Part shown: one piece after another, positions 1-9,179 of the stretch | Layout: every line of letters starts with the position of its first letter | How positions within the stretch are numbered: the first letter of the stretch is position 1 | Origin: JAPWJZ01 sp965279315 | Lineage (GTDB): Bacteria > Pseudomonadota > Alphaproteobacteria > Micavibrionales > UBA2020 | DNA: 64,000 bases | Assembly (NCBI GenBank): GCA_965279315.1 | Contig: OZ257145.1 | Location: 2,046,001 to 2,110,000 of the forward strand | Direction: 5' to 3' | The notes under the pieces: model-generated | Seen by the model: the letters and a program-made list of their open reading frames with translations, nothing else | Database searches by the model: none | What the model was told of the DNA's origin: nothing | Program-made: the position numbers and the translations under genes

Positions 1-96
1 AAGTTCGCGGCACTTAGAGATTTGAGCTTCGAAACAAAATGTTGCTTAGGCAACTGTCTTAATTACGGATGTCGTCTATTATTTGTGAGTTTGGAT
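1..96 (+). other. 23S-5S rRNA spacer (part)
   Basis: This stretch precedes the 5S gene. Its last ~25 bases (GTCGTC, then TTGTGAG and TTTGGA) are complementary to bases just after the 5S gene (TCCAAG, CTCACAAG, GACGAC at about 216-241). The flanks can therefore fold into the long stem that RNases use to release pre-5S RNA. The 23S gene must lie upstream of the window. No tRNA is visible in the spacer portion present. Confidence 0.6.
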
Positions 97-214
97 GATC
101 TGGTGGTCAGAGAGAGGATGAAACACCCAATCCCATTCCGAACTTGGCCGTGAAAAGCCTCATCGCCGATGGTACTGTGCCTCAAGGCCCGGGAGAGTAG
201 GACGCTGCCAGATC
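97..214 (+). rRNA. rrf: 5S ribosomal RNA
   Basis: The ~118-nt sequence has the bacterial 5S layout. Complementary ends (GATCTGG at the start, CCAGATC at the end) form helix I. The conserved internal blocks CCCATTCCGAACT and CGCCGATGGTACTG are both present, as is GGGAGAGTAGG before the 3' end. It is the distal gene of an rRNA operon and is followed by a strong terminator. The ends are set by helix I pairing and may be off by one or two bases. Confidence 0.95.
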
Positions 215-276
215 TTCCAAGCTCACAAGTGACTGACGACTATAGTTAACCTATTCACCATGTCCGATAAGGACGC

Positions 277-309
277 AAAAAAACCGCCCCTTCATGGGGC
301 GGTTTTTTT
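277..309 (+). terminator. Rho-independent terminator of the rRNA operon
   Basis: An 8-9 bp GC-rich stem (ACCGCCCC / GGGGCGGT) with a TTCA loop is preceded by A7 and followed by T7. It lies ~60 bases after 5S and before the next gene, so it ends the rRNA transcript. The A-tract would also let it act on antisense transcription. Confidence 0.93.
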
Positions 310-390
310 ATGCGCGTTTTTTAAGCGTTTTTGCCCTCCTGCGGCGTTATCCGGTATCATGATCGCCAGGCCAGAAGGAGTTTTTTCATC

Positions 391-2469
391 ATGTTCGTCC
401 TGAAACACAACGACAGCTTCGCCGTCCTCGATGCGCATGGCGACGCGCTGTGCCGCAATGAAAAAGAACACGATATCGCCGACGGGCTGATGACGCGCGA
501 CACGCGCATGATCTCGAAACTGATGCTGACGGTAAACGGCAAGCGCCCGCTATTGCGCAAATCCTGTCTCGAAGACAATAACGTCGTGCTGCGTGTCGAA
601 AGCGCCGCCGGCGATGAAAGCATCGAACGCGTGCTGTTCGTCTGGCAGGACAGCCTGCACGAGAAAATAACGGTGCGGAATACAGGCGCCATCGAAAAAC
701 CTTTCACGCTGGGCTACACCGTCGATGCCGATTTCCTGGACCTTTTCGAATTGCGCGGCGCACAGCGGCCGGCGCGCGGCACCGCATCCGCGCCCGAAGC
801 GGATTCGCATGTGCTGGTTTTCAAATATCGCGCGGTAGATGGCGTCGACATGACGTCGACCGCGGCATTTTCCGCGCCGTTTGATTCGTCCGAAACACGC
901 CGGGCCAAATTTCACTTCGCGCTGCCCGCTGGTGAATCACGCAGCCTCTATGCCCGTTATGGCGCGAGAACAGGTGGCGCGGCTGCGGAAATCGATTTCA
1001 ATCATGCGCTGGAATCCGCACGCGGTTTTATCGCGCGGCAGATCGCCCGCCGCCCGCGCTTCGAATCTTCGAACCCGGTTTTCAACCAATGGCTGCATGC
1101 GAATGCCGTCGATATCGCGCTGCTGACATCCGAAACCGATGCCGGTCTTTATCCTTATGCCGGCATCCCGTGGTACAGCTGCCCCTTTGGCCGCGATGCG
1201 ATCATCACGTCGTTCCAGCTGCTCTGGCAGGATCCCGACCTGGCGAAGGGCGTGCTGGGCCTGCTGGCAAAACACCAGGCGACAGAAGAAAGCGCGTTCC
1301 ACGACAGCGCGCCTGGAAAAATCCTGCACGAAATCCGCAAAGGCGAAATGGCGCGGCTGAAGGAAATCCCGCATACGCCCTATTACGGCACGGCGGACGC
1401 GACGCCGCTGTTCGTCAGTCTCGCCGGCGCATATTTCCAACGCACGGGCGACAAGGCTTTCATCGCGACGCTCTGGCCGCATATCGAACGCGCGCTGCAC
1501 TGGATCGATACCTATGGCGACCGCGACGGCGACGGTTTTGTCGAATACCAGCGTGGCGCAGAATCCGGCCTTGGCAACCAAGGCTGGAAAGATTCGCAAG
1601 ATTCAATTTCCCATGCCGATGGCCGCCTTGCGCCCGGCGCGATTGCGCTGTGCGAAGTGCAGGGATACGTCTATGACGCGAAACGCGCAGCGGCGGCGAT
1701 CGCCAAAGCCATCGGCCATGATGCCGCCGCGGTAAAACTGGAACAGCAGGCGGAAGACCTGAAAGAGAAATTCAACGCGGCCTACTGGTCAGACGAGATC
1801 GGCTCCTACGCGCTTGCGCTCGATGGTGACAAGAAGCCCTGCCTCGTCAGTTCCTCCAATCCCGGCCACCTGCTGTTTTCCGGCATCGCCACGCCGGAGC
1901 GCGCGAAACGCACCGCAGAAAACCTGATGTCGTCCGCCATGTTTTCCGGCTGGGGCATCCGCACGCTCGGCAGCAATGAAAAACGGTATGAACCCGTGAA
2001 GCCGCCGGAAGGCTATCACAACGGCACCGTCTGGGTGCATGACACGGCAATCGCCGCATCCGGTTTCGCCCGCTATGGCATGGAGGACAAGGCCGCAACG
2101 CTGATGACCGCGCTGTTCGATGCCGCGCAGCATTTCGACGGCTTGCGCCTGCCCGAACTGTTCGGCGGCCTGCCGCGCGAAGCCGGCCAGCCACCGGCAC
2201 GCTACCCCGTCGCCTGCAGCCCGCAGGCCTGGGCCAGCGCATCGGAATCGATGCTGCTGCAGGCGATGCTGGGTATCCGCATCAACGGCATCGATAAAAC
2301 CGTGACGGTCGATAATCCGAAACTGCCCGAATGGCTTGATGAATTGGCGATCCACGACCTCAAGCTCGGCGCATCAAAAATATCCCTGAATTTTATGCGT
2401 CAGGATGCAGCAACATCCGTTGCCGTGATCGATCAATCACCCGATATCACCTGTCACTTGGCAGGCTGA
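391..2469 (+). CDS. Amylo-alpha-1,6-glucosidase / glycogen debranching enzyme
   Basis: The 692-residue cytosolic protein resembles bacterial debranching enzymes that hydrolyse alpha-1,6 branches of glycogen-like glucans. The N-terminal ~210 residues form the beta-rich domain typical of these proteins (NDSFAVLD, then DGLMTRDTRM). The rest is an (alpha/alpha)6 glucosidase domain, with GIPWYSCPFGRDAIIT, NQGWKDSQDS and YHNGTVWVHD typical of GH133-like enzymes. ATG 391 is chosen over an in-frame ATG at 331 because AAGGAG sits at 375-380, at correct spacing, and homologues start near this point. Its 3' end overlaps the convergent M48 protease gene by 16 bases. No other glycogen genes are in the window, so the substrate is inferred from the family. 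Confidence 0.85.
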   Translation: MFVLKHNDSFAVLDAHGDALCRNEKEHDIADGLMTRDTRMISKLMLTVNGKRPLLRKSCLEDNNVVLRVESAAGDESIERVLFVWQDSLHEKITVRNTGAIEKPFTLGYTVDADFLDLFELRGAQRPARGTASAPEADSHVLVFKYRAVDGVDMTSTAAFSAPFDSSETRRAKFHFALPAGESRSLYARYGARTGGAAAEIDFNHALESARGFIARQIARRPRFESSNPVFNQWLHANAVDIALLTSETDAGLYPYAGIPWYSCPFGRDAIITSFQLLWQDPDLAKGVLGLLAKHQATEESAFHDSAPGKILHEIRKGEMARLKEIPHTPYYGTADATPLFVSLAGAYFQRTGDKAFIATLWPHIERALHWIDTYGDRDGDGFVEYQRGAESGLGNQGWKDSQDSISHADGRLAPGAIALCEVQGYVYDAKRAAAAIAKAIGHDAAAVKLEQQAEDLKEKFNAAYWSDEIGSYALALDGDKKPCLVSSSNPGHLLFSGIATPERAKRTAENLMSSAMFSGWGIRTLGSNEKRYEPVKPPEGYHNGTVWVHDTAIAASGFARYGMEDKAATLMTALFDAAQHFDGLRLPELFGGLPREAGQPPARYPVACSPQAWASASESMLLQAMLGIRINGIDKTVTVDNPKLPEWLDELAIHDLKLGASKISLNFMRQDAATSVAVIDQSPDITCHLAG

Positions 2470-3500
2470 GGAGTCACGTCTTCCCAGCTTTTTTCGTCAT
2501 CGGGATTGCCACCGAGGTATTTCAGCTTGGTGCCTTCGGCGCCGTCATAGACTTTGCCGACTTCCCAATCGGCAGGCGCGTCATCCGTCACTTGCTCCGA
2601 TTGTTGCATCGCGCCGCCGCCCGGAAACTTTGCGATGATATCCTTCATGCTGCCCGCCGCCATTGCGAAGAATAGGATATACAGGACGATAACCGATGTC
2701 ACCGTCAGCCGCGGTACAAAGGCTGCGAACAGGAATGCGAAGAAATTGCGCGACGGCACCGTGCCGGGTGCAAGATCCGGGGATACGCGCGCATAGCGTT
2801 TCACCAGCCACGGATACGACCCGATCAGTTCGTGGAAAGACATCCAGAACCCCGATGTTTGCTTGGCCTGCGCCAGGTATTCCCCGATGTTGAGCGTCTT
2901 GAACCGCTTCGCTCCGACCGCCAGCAACGCAAGGCCCTGCTGCGCCGCCTCCGGCGAGCAGCACAGCGCACCATACATGTCGCATGTATATTCCCGCGCC
3001 CGGCTATAGGCAGCGCCCAGCAGCGGCAGGCACAGGGCAGGGGCGAGGAAGGGTTGCCACAATAAATGTTTGCGGTCGATATGGCCCATTTCGTGGCCGA
3101 TATAGAAATTCAGTGCCTCGGGCTTGTCCTCCACGCCGTCGATGACGTCGGAGAGCAGCACGATATAGGTCTTGCGCAGGAATTTCGTGGCATAGGCATT
3201 GAACACGCCGTTGCCGTTGATGATATACACCTGCGGCACGACGGTAAGGCCGGTTTTCTCCGCGCACAAATTCACGCGGGCCTGAATGTCGGGATACTGG
3301 GCGATCGATACCAGCGCGCCCTGGCCCTTCAGGTAACTGATGAAACCCGATTGCGCGAACAGGTAGATGATATAAAAAATCGGCAGGATGGCGAGGATAC
3401 CGCCGCTGGTATGAAATGCGACCGCTGCCCAGATCGCGGCTGAAATCGCGAAGGCGATAAACAGCAATACGCGTTCGTTCGGATAAACCGGCTTGTTCAT
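2454..3500 (-). CDS. Membrane-anchored M48-family metalloprotease
   Basis: The 348-residue protein has two hydrophobic N-terminal helices (about residues 10-50), then an M48 peptidase domain with the zinc signature HEMGH (in FYIGHEMGHIDRKH). The third-ligand region is probably REYTCDMYGA, where E and D occupy the usual ExxxD position. A further hydrophobic segment lies near residues 258-285. M48 proteins such as HtpX degrade misfolded membrane proteins. This one has an HtpX-like arrangement, but the C-terminal ~60 residues are family-specific and I do not assign it as HtpX. Its stop lies inside the convergent debranching gene. Confidence 0.82.
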   Translation of the reverse strand: MNKPVYPNERVLLFIAFAISAAIWAAVAFHTSGGILAILPIFYIIYLFAQSGFISYLKGQGALVSIAQYPDIQARVNLCAEKTGLTVVPQVYIINGNGVFNAYATKFLRKTYIVLLSDVIDGVEDKPEALNFYIGHEMGHIDRKHLLWQPFLAPALCLPLLGAAYSRAREYTCDMYGALCCSPEAAQQGLALLAVGAKRFKTLNIGEYLAQAKQTSGFWMSFHELIGSYPWLVKRYARVSPDLAPGTVPSRNFFAFLFAAFVPRLTVTSVIVLYILFFAMAAGSMKDIIAKFPGGGAMQQSEQVTDDAPADWEVGKVYDGAEGTKLKYLGGNPDDEKSWEDVTPQPAK

Positions 3501-3585
3501 GAAAAAATATCCCCCTGCCCGAAAATGACCTCATACACTTTAGCGCAAGGGGATTAATATTGGCTTAAGTAGCTGAAAACCCTTG

Positions 3586-5214
3586 TTACGCCGCCAGTTT
3601 CGGCGCTTTCGGCTTCGGCATCACCACGACGCTTTCGCTGGCGTAGAGGGTGAAGTGAGATGCGCCGCCGATGGTGCGGAGGCCGGGATGGCCGTGCGGG
3701 CCGAAGGGCGAGCGGTCTTTCGGGCCTTCGTTGACGGTCAGCGACGTGACGCGCACGCCGCTCGCGTATTTTTCAATCTCCGCAGCGTCGCCGGAGAAGA
3801 TCGAACCGGCGAGGCCGTGGGTGTCGTGTTTCTGCGTGAAGGATATCGCGGCATCAAGGTTCGCCACGCGCGGCACGACATGGATCAGCGGGCCGAAAAT
3901 TTCTTCGCCCATCAGTTTTTTCAGGCGTTCCGCATTTTCCGGCTTGCTGGTATCGGCCTTCGCCCAGTCGATGACGACGGGCGTGACCCAGAAGGAGTTT
4001 TCATTCAGCGATTGCGGCACGGCATTGCTGCTGACCTTCGCGCCGCCATAGACGGTGGCGCCCAGCTCATTCGCGAGGGCAATCGCCTCGTCCATTTTCT
4101 GGTGCGCGCCGCGATCGACGAGCGGGCCCATTTTGGTGCCCTTTGCGAAGGGGTTGCCGATATGGTGATCGCCATCGGCGGCAAGTTTGCCGAGCGCGGC
4201 CACGACATCTTCCGCGCCGGTTTCGACGCAGAGCATACGTGGCGCGGTGCAGCGCTGGCCGGTTGCGGGCGCAAAACCTGCATAGATCGTGGCCGCTACA
4301 TCCTGCGCGCTCATGTCTTTAAGTGCGGATTCCATCACGGCGACCACGTTCGATCCGCCCATTTCAAGGATGGTCGGTTTCGTGCCGCGCGATTTGCTGA
4401 TGATATTGCCGGTGATATCGCCGCCGACGAAATGCACCAGGTCTGCTTCCGCCGTCAGGTTGCGGTTGACGCCGACGCTCGATTGCACAAGGCCGCGCGC
4501 GGTTGCCGCGAAGGCGCCCGCCCAGGGCTTGCCGGCAGCTGCCGCCGTCGCCGAAAATTCCTGCACCGCTTCATCGACCGCCGCCATGAAGGGGAACACC
4601 CAGTTGGGGGCCTTCAAGGGAGCGGACACGACAACGCCGTTGCCGGCGGCAAGTGCGCCGACAATGCCGCCGATCGCGAGTGCATAGGGATAGTTATACG
4701 CGCCGATGATCTGCGCAACGCCGAGCGGGCGCGACACCGTGCGGCTTTCGCCCGCTGTTTTCGCGCCGATTTGCGTTTCCACGTTTTTATAGGCGAAATC
4801 GAACCATTCCGCGCCCTTGGCCATTTCCTTGACCGACAATTCTGCGGGCTTGCCGGTATCGGCGGTGATAACGAGGCCGATATCCTGTTCATGTGCCTTC
4901 ACCTTTGCTTCCAGCACTTTCAGGAAGTCGAGGCGTTCTTCGACGTTCAAGCGGCCGAACACCGCGCTTGCCGCGCGGCCGTCATCCAGCAATGCCTTCG
5001 CCTGCAAATCATTCGTCTGCTTCAGGTAAAAACAGGTGCGCCCGAAAATCGCGCTGTGCACGGGCAGGTCGGTCGGCACCGGCGAATAGGCGGCGGTGAA
5101 GGCGGGAAAGCGGGAAAGGAAACTGCGATATTCATCGCGGAAGGAATTAAAGTCGTTCTGGCTGACTGCCTGTTCGAATTTCATGCTCAGTTCACCTGCC
5201 GCTAATATCGCCAT
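3586..5214 (-). CDS. Aldehyde dehydrogenase family protein
   Basis: The 542-residue NAD(P)-dependent aldehyde dehydrogenase has the catalytic glutamate in LEMGGSN and the nucleophilic cysteine in TGQRCTAPR. The Rossmann-side motif GAYNYPYALAIGG corresponds to the usual PWNYP block. About 40 extra N-terminal residues precede the core. ATG 5214 is supported by AAGGGA six bases upstream; an internal ATG (MKFEQ) has a poorer site. It stands alone between a convergent intergenic gap and the hmgA operon. The substrate cannot be read from sequence. It could serve aromatic amino-acid catabolism with hmgA, but it has its own upstream region. Confidence 0.85.
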   Translation of the reverse strand: MAILAAGELSMKFEQAVSQNDFNSFRDEYRSFLSRFPAFTAAYSPVPTDLPVHSAIFGRTCFYLKQTNDLQAKALLDDGRAASAVFGRLNVEERLDFLKVLEAKVKAHEQDIGLVITADTGKPAELSVKEMAKGAEWFDFAYKNVETQIGAKTAGESRTVSRPLGVAQIIGAYNYPYALAIGGIVGALAAGNGVVVSAPLKAPNWVFPFMAAVDEAVQEFSATAAAAGKPWAGAFAATARGLVQSSVGVNRNLTAEADLVHFVGGDITGNIISKSRGTKPTILEMGGSNVVAVMESALKDMSAQDVAATIYAGFAPATGQRCTAPRMLCVETGAEDVVAALGKLAADGDHHIGNPFAKGTKMGPLVDRGAHQKMDEAIALANELGATVYGGAKVSSNAVPQSLNENSFWVTPVVIDWAKADTSKPENAERLKKLMGEEIFGPLIHVVPRVANLDAAISFTQKHDTHGLAGSIFSGDAAEIEKYASGVRVTSLTVNEGPKDRSPFGPHGHPGLRTIGGASHFTLYASESVVVMPKPKAPKLAA

Positions 5215-5246
5215 CGTTTATCCCTTCATGCGTGCTTTTTTTAAGT

Positions 5247-5284
5247 ATTATACTCAAATTAAGCATAAGTATGGGATATGTCAA
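5247..5284 (-). promoter_or_regulatory. Candidate promoter of the aldehyde dehydrogenase gene
   Basis: Reading the minus strand, a perfect TTGACA (5284-5279) and a perfect TATAAT (5252-5247) both lie upstream of the start at 5214. They are 26 bases apart, too far to form one promoter. Each probably pairs with a weaker partner: TTGACA with TAATTT, or TATAAT with an imperfect -35. The arms ATACT and AGTAT flank the space between them and could bind a regulator. Confidence 0.4.
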
Positions 5285-5287
5285 GTC

Positions 5288-5761
5288 TTAATCTTTATCC
5301 GTGGAATAACAGACATTTCCAGCGTCTTCGCCTGCCTGTTCCATGCGCCAGCGCGTGATCATTTCCTGCATTTCCAGCGCTTGCGAATCTTCGGCCGCGA
5401 ACCAGCGGTCGCGCAACGTGCGCCAGATTAAACGCCCGAGTTCGTCATCTTGTTTCAACCTTTCCGCCTCGACCGCGCAGGTGAAGCTGGCCGTGCCGCA
5501 ATCCCATGTCACATCCACGATTTTTCCCGATGAAAATTCACTCAAGCCTTCGTTTTTCTCCGCCGATTTCACGCCCTGGTCGAATTTGGTTTTCTCGCCG
5601 TCATAAAAAACCACAAGACCGGCATAGGGCGCGAAGGGCAGGGTGACGTTGTGATAAAACTTATAGCTGTATTCGCCGCTGCTTTCCTTGGCCCAATCGG
5701 GGCCCTGGTCATGCGCGAAGAAGATTTCTTTTTGCAGGCGTACCTTGAAGCTGTCGGTCAT
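5288..5761 (-). CDS. Hypothetical protein translationally coupled to hmgA
   Basis: The 157-residue protein is unrecognised. It has no signal peptide or membrane helix. It is rich in charged and aromatic residues, with FAPYAGLVVFYDGEKTKF in the middle and an alpha-helical C-terminus (MQEMITRWRMEQAGED). The start at 5761 is chosen because its ATG overlaps the hmgA stop as ATGA, implying translational coupling. A longer form from 5791 would overlap hmgA by 34 bases. Its position in the hmgA operon suggests a role linked to tyrosine/homogentisate metabolism, but nothing in the sequence shows a catalytic site. Confidence 0.7.
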   Translation of the reverse strand: MTDSFKVRLQKEIFFAHDQGPDWAKESSGEYSYKFYHNVTLPFAPYAGLVVFYDGEKTKFDQGVKSAEKNEGLSEFSSGKIVDVTWDCGTASFTCAVEAERLKQDDELGRLIWRTLRDRWFAAEDSQALEMQEMITRWRMEQAGEDAGNVCYSTDKD

Positions 5762-7056
5762 TTCTTGAACGTCTTCTTGATCGATTTCCACACGGCGTAA
5801 TAATCTTCCTGCAAGCCGTTTTTCAACGCCTGCGGCGTGGGTTTCATGATGTAGCGCGATTCAAACATGAACGCGGTTGCGCCTTTCATATAGGCGGGGG
5901 CGAGCTGCGCGTTGCCGGCTTTCTCCACCACCGCGGCATCGGGGCCATGCGCCGACATGCAGTTGTGCAGCGAACAGCCGCCGGGTTCAAACCCGCCGCC
6001 TTCCTTGCCGTCATACACGCCCGCGATCAGCCCCATGAATTCGCTCATGACATTGCGGTGGAAATAGGGCGGGCGGAAGGTATGATCGGCCACGCTCCAG
6101 CGGGGCGGGAAGATCACGAAATCGACATTCGCCACGCCCGGCATCACGCCGCTGGGCGAGGTCAGTACGGTGAAAATCGACGGATCGGCATGGTCGAAAC
6201 TGACCGTGTTGATGACCATGAATTTCGACAGGTCGTATTTATACGGCGCGTAATTGCCATGCCACGCCACAACATCCAGCGGCGAATGGCCGAGCGCGGC
6301 CTGCCACAGCGAGCCCGAAAATTTGGCGATCATTTTATGGGGCGTGTCTTTATCCTCATACGCCGCAACAGGGTAAAGGAAATCGCGGGCGTATGCGAGG
6401 CCGTTCGACCCGATCGGGCCCAAATCCGGCAGCGTGAAATGCGCGCCATAGTTTTCGCAGATATAGCCACGCGCATTGTCATCATGCAAATCGACCGCGA
6501 ATTTGATGCCGCGCGGGATCACGATGATTTCACCCGGCGCCACATCCAGCACGCCCATTTCGGTGCGGAAAGTCAGCGCGCCAAAATCCGGCACGATCAG
6601 CATTTCGCCGTCGGCATTGTAGAAAAAACGCTTGTCCATCGACATGTTCGCCGCATAGCGATGCACCGCCAGCCCCGACCATTCATCCGGCCGGCCATTG
6701 CCCGCCATCGTCACGATGCCATCGACAAAATCGATTTTCTTTTTTGGTAGCGGCAGCGCATCCCAGCGCATCTGGTTCGGCGATGCTGGCGCATCGGCCT
6801 TTGGCGCGGCAAAGGACGGATGCACATATTGCGCAAACGGCTTGTGCATGACGGAGGGGCGGATGCGGTAAAGCCAGCTACGTTTCTGCTGCTTGTGCGG
6901 CACTGTAAACGCGCTACCGCTCAGCTGTTCGGCATACAGGCCATAGGGCGGTTTTTGCGGCGAATTCTGGCCTTCGGGCAATGCGCCCGGCAATGCCTCG
7001 GTCGCGAATTCGTTGCCGAAGCCGGATTGATATTGCAATGCCTTGCGGGATGCCAT
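5758..7056 (-). CDS. hmgA: Homogentisate 1,2-dioxygenase
   Basis: The 432-residue protein opens the aromatic ring of homogentisate to maleylacetoacetate, the central step of tyrosine and phenylalanine catabolism, using Fe(II). The N-terminal YQSGFGNEFATEALPGALP, the YAEQLSGSAFT block and the C-terminal PPYFHRNVMSEFMGLI and MSAHGPD (iron-ligand His/Glu region) are diagnostic. Length matches the family. GGAG sits eight bases before ATG 7056. It is second in an operon, two bases after the DMT permease gene, and overlaps the next gene. Fumarylacetoacetase and maleylacetoacetate isomerase are not next to it, so the pathway must be completed elsewhere. Confidence 0.96.
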   Translation of the reverse strand: MASRKALQYQSGFGNEFATEALPGALPEGQNSPQKPPYGLYAEQLSGSAFTVPHKQQKRSWLYRIRPSVMHKPFAQYVHPSFAAPKADAPASPNQMRWDALPLPKKKIDFVDGIVTMAGNGRPDEWSGLAVHRYAANMSMDKRFFYNADGEMLIVPDFGALTFRTEMGVLDVAPGEIIVIPRGIKFAVDLHDDNARGYICENYGAHFTLPDLGPIGSNGLAYARDFLYPVAAYEDKDTPHKMIAKFSGSLWQAALGHSPLDVVAWHGNYAPYKYDLSKFMVINTVSFDHADPSIFTVLTSPSGVMPGVANVDFVIFPPRWSVADHTFRPPYFHRNVMSEFMGLIAGVYDGKEGGGFEPGGCSLHNCMSAHGPDAAVVEKAGNAQLAPAYMKGATAFMFESRYIMKPTPQALKNGLQEDYYAVWKSIKKTFKK

Positions 7057-7058
7057 TT

Positions 7059-8756
7059 TTAAACTCCGTATTTGAATTTGAACAGGCCATAGAACACGGC
7101 CAGCATGATGCCGATCAGGATGATCGTCACCAGCTTGAATTCGTGCCGCGATTCAAACGCCGCGCCGCTGATGCTGCAGAGGCTGTCGGGCGTCGCTTCC
7201 AGCATCGATTTGTTGCGCGCGTTCTGCTGGTCGAAAATCGCGAAGAAGATAAACACAATCGCGCCGCCCATGATAAATGCCATCATGTCCGGCCACAACC
7301 CCGTCGGGCGATAGCCGAGGATGCCAAAAAACGTGATGCCGCCGATAAGGCAGAGCAGCACGATCTCGCTCAGCATGATGTCCTTGGTCTTCGACAGGAT
7401 CAGGCTGTCGAGGTCGCGGTATATTTTGCCGATGCTGTCCTGTACGCCCAGTTCAGGTTTCAATGCGGCCAGGTCATGATATGCCGCGCCAATCGCCGCG
7501 CGGTCGGTGGTTGTAATAACCGCATGCGCGCCCGTGACCAAACGGCGGAGCAGGGCGGTTTTCGCTTTCGTCTCCTGCTTCAGCGCTTCGATGCCATATG
7601 CGATGTCGAGCGCCAGCCCTTCCTCGTGCTTCGTGCGTTCCAGCACGCGATCCCAGGCAAAGGCGATCAGGATGGCGTAGAACACCGCCGACAGCGCGAC
7701 CGCGTCGTAAAAATCCGGCAGCTCGCTGCCTTGCGTGAAGTAACAATATCCGCCGCCCAGCAGGATGGTCAGGATGCTGGCGGTATAGGCGAACCCGTCC
7801 TCCGCCCGCACGGTCACCAGCAGATTGGCGGTGATGACGAACAACCCGCCGATCACGGCGAAATCCGTGGGCGTCGAATATCCGCCGAGATAAAGCCACG
7901 CGACCGCCATAACGGGGGCGAGGAAATCCGGCACCGGAATGCTGGGGTTCGGGTTGCGCAAAATGCTGAACAGGTAACATAGGCTGCCCAGCAGATGCAC
8001 GGAAATGCCCGTGACAGCCGCGAGGCCGATGCCGTTGAACGTGATCGTGCCGGATGTATGGAACAGCATAAAGCCGACCGCAAAAACCGGCAGCGCGGCA
8101 AGGCGCGTAAAGGCGGCGCCCAGATATGTGCCGGTCACAATGTCATCGCCGTATTTCGCCGCAAACACGCGCGTGACGCGGCGGCGCAGCGCAGTGCTGA
8201 CCGCAACGCCAATGCTGCCGATCAGCGCGAGGCCATAACCTGTCAAACGATCGGGGTCGATATTTTTCAGCAGCGATATATCCAGCGACGACAGCATCCC
8301 GTGATTTTCCGCCACCACCACAAACGCGATGCCGGCAACCGCCAGCAGGCCGAACACGTAATCCATACGCCGCACCTGTTCCCAACCCTTCGCAATCAGG
8401 AACGGGGCGAGCCATGCGCCGATGATCGGCCATGTCTCGTAAATGATCGTCGCGCCGGCCTTCGACGTTTTCAGCAGCGCGAACATGAAACACATATGGT
8501 TGATCGCGCCTGCCGTTGCGGTTGCGGCAATCAGCGCCCATGTCTTTGCATCGATCTTGAAAACGCCGCTGCGCTTTTTCGCGCCGTATTTTTTGTGCAG
8601 CATGAACGCCGCGCCCGCCGCCGCAAACAATCCGCAAGCCAGATGCGCCATCCCGACGAACAGCACGGGGTCGTTTTCCCGCAGGCCCAGCGACGCCAAG
8701 AGCGGATAAAGGCTGAACAGCAGCACCGACATCATCATCAGCAGGAGGGAGGTCAA
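7059..8756 (-). CDS. DMT/EamA-type permease with extra C-terminal membrane region
   Basis: The 565-residue integral membrane protein begins with a ten-helix drug/metabolite-transporter-like core (residues ~1-330) with EamA-like features: LLASLGLRENDPVLFVGMAHL and a second repeat starting near DRLTGYGLALIGSIGVAVS. It continues with ~230 residues holding more helices and a soluble stretch (EEGLALDIAYGIEALKQE). DMT proteins are usually ~300 residues, so this is almost double. The start is uncertain: TTG 8756 or ATG 8738 (MMMSVLLF). It is the first gene of the hmgA operon, so an aromatic amino acid or aromatic acid is a plausible cargo, but that is inference from context. Confidence 0.7.
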   Translation of the reverse strand: MTSLLLMMMSVLLFSLYPLLASLGLRENDPVLFVGMAHLACGLFAAAGAAFMLHKKYGAKKRSGVFKIDAKTWALIAATATAGAINHMCFMFALLKTSKAGATIIYETWPIIGAWLAPFLIAKGWEQVRRMDYVFGLLAVAGIAFVVVAENHGMLSSLDISLLKNIDPDRLTGYGLALIGSIGVAVSTALRRRVTRVFAAKYGDDIVTGTYLGAAFTRLAALPVFAVGFMLFHTSGTITFNGIGLAAVTGISVHLLGSLCYLFSILRNPNPSIPVPDFLAPVMAVAWLYLGGYSTPTDFAVIGGLFVITANLLVTVRAEDGFAYTASILTILLGGGYCYFTQGSELPDFYDAVALSAVFYAILIAFAWDRVLERTKHEEGLALDIAYGIEALKQETKAKTALLRRLVTGAHAVITTTDRAAIGAAYHDLAALKPELGVQDSIGKIYRDLDSLILSKTKDIMLSEIVLLCLIGGITFFGILGYRPTGLWPDMMAFIMGGAIVFIFFAIFDQQNARNKSMLEATPDSLCSISGAAFESRHEFKLVTIILIGIMLAVFYGLFKFKYGV

Positions 8757-8867
8757 GCAAGCCCCAAGGTCGTTTTTAAAAGGATGCCCGATTGTAACGC
8801 GCCTGCGTGCCCGACAAAACCCTGAAATGAATGGAAAAAAGACCGGCAGCCCGCTTGAATCCAGTGC

Positions 8868-8896
8868 TTGACGTCACCATATAAAACACCTATAAA
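8868..8896 (+). promoter_or_regulatory. Promoter of the initiator tRNA gene
   Basis: TTGACG (8868-8873) and TATAAA (8891-8896) are separated by exactly 17 bases. Transcription would start near 8903, about six bases before the tRNA. This is the cleanest sigma70-type promoter in the window. Confidence 0.8.
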
Positions 8897-8908
8897 GTGT
8901 CTTCTTGT

Positions 8909-8987
<79 letters not shown>

Positions 8988-9127
8988 CTTCTCAATGGGC
9001 TTTCACTGCCCTTTCTCAAACATTTTTCATCCAGTCGCACCCGAAAACGTATGACGTTCGCGGTGGGTGCCCTGTATCTTATTGAATAATTTGATTTATA
9101 AAAAGTCTTGCGCCTATGCCTATATGC

Positions 9128-9162
9128 GGGTATTTAATACCCTTATGGGGTAAAAAATACCC
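9128..9162 (+). promoter_or_regulatory. Two tandem palindromic operator-like sites
   Basis: GGGTATT-T-AATACCC (9128-9142) is a perfect 15-bp palindrome. A second copy, GGGTA-AAAAA-TACCC (9148-9162), is centred 20 bp downstream, about two helical turns, on the same DNA face. The pair sits directly before the ribosome site of a gene whose product starts with a Cro/CI-type HTH domain. Autoregulation is the simplest reading, though this is inference. Confidence 0.65.
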
Positions 9163-9179
9163 GGATATAGGAGAATCAT

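Noticed and set aside
1..60. tRNA gene in the 23S-5S spacer
   Set aside because: There is no cloverleaf or T-loop consensus in these bases.
3583..5205. 540-codon open frame on the plus strand opposite the aldehyde dehydrogenase
   Set aside because: It is the antisense of a clear ALDH gene. The protein is rich in Arg/His/Gly with no domain, as expected from the complement of a GC-rich codon pattern.
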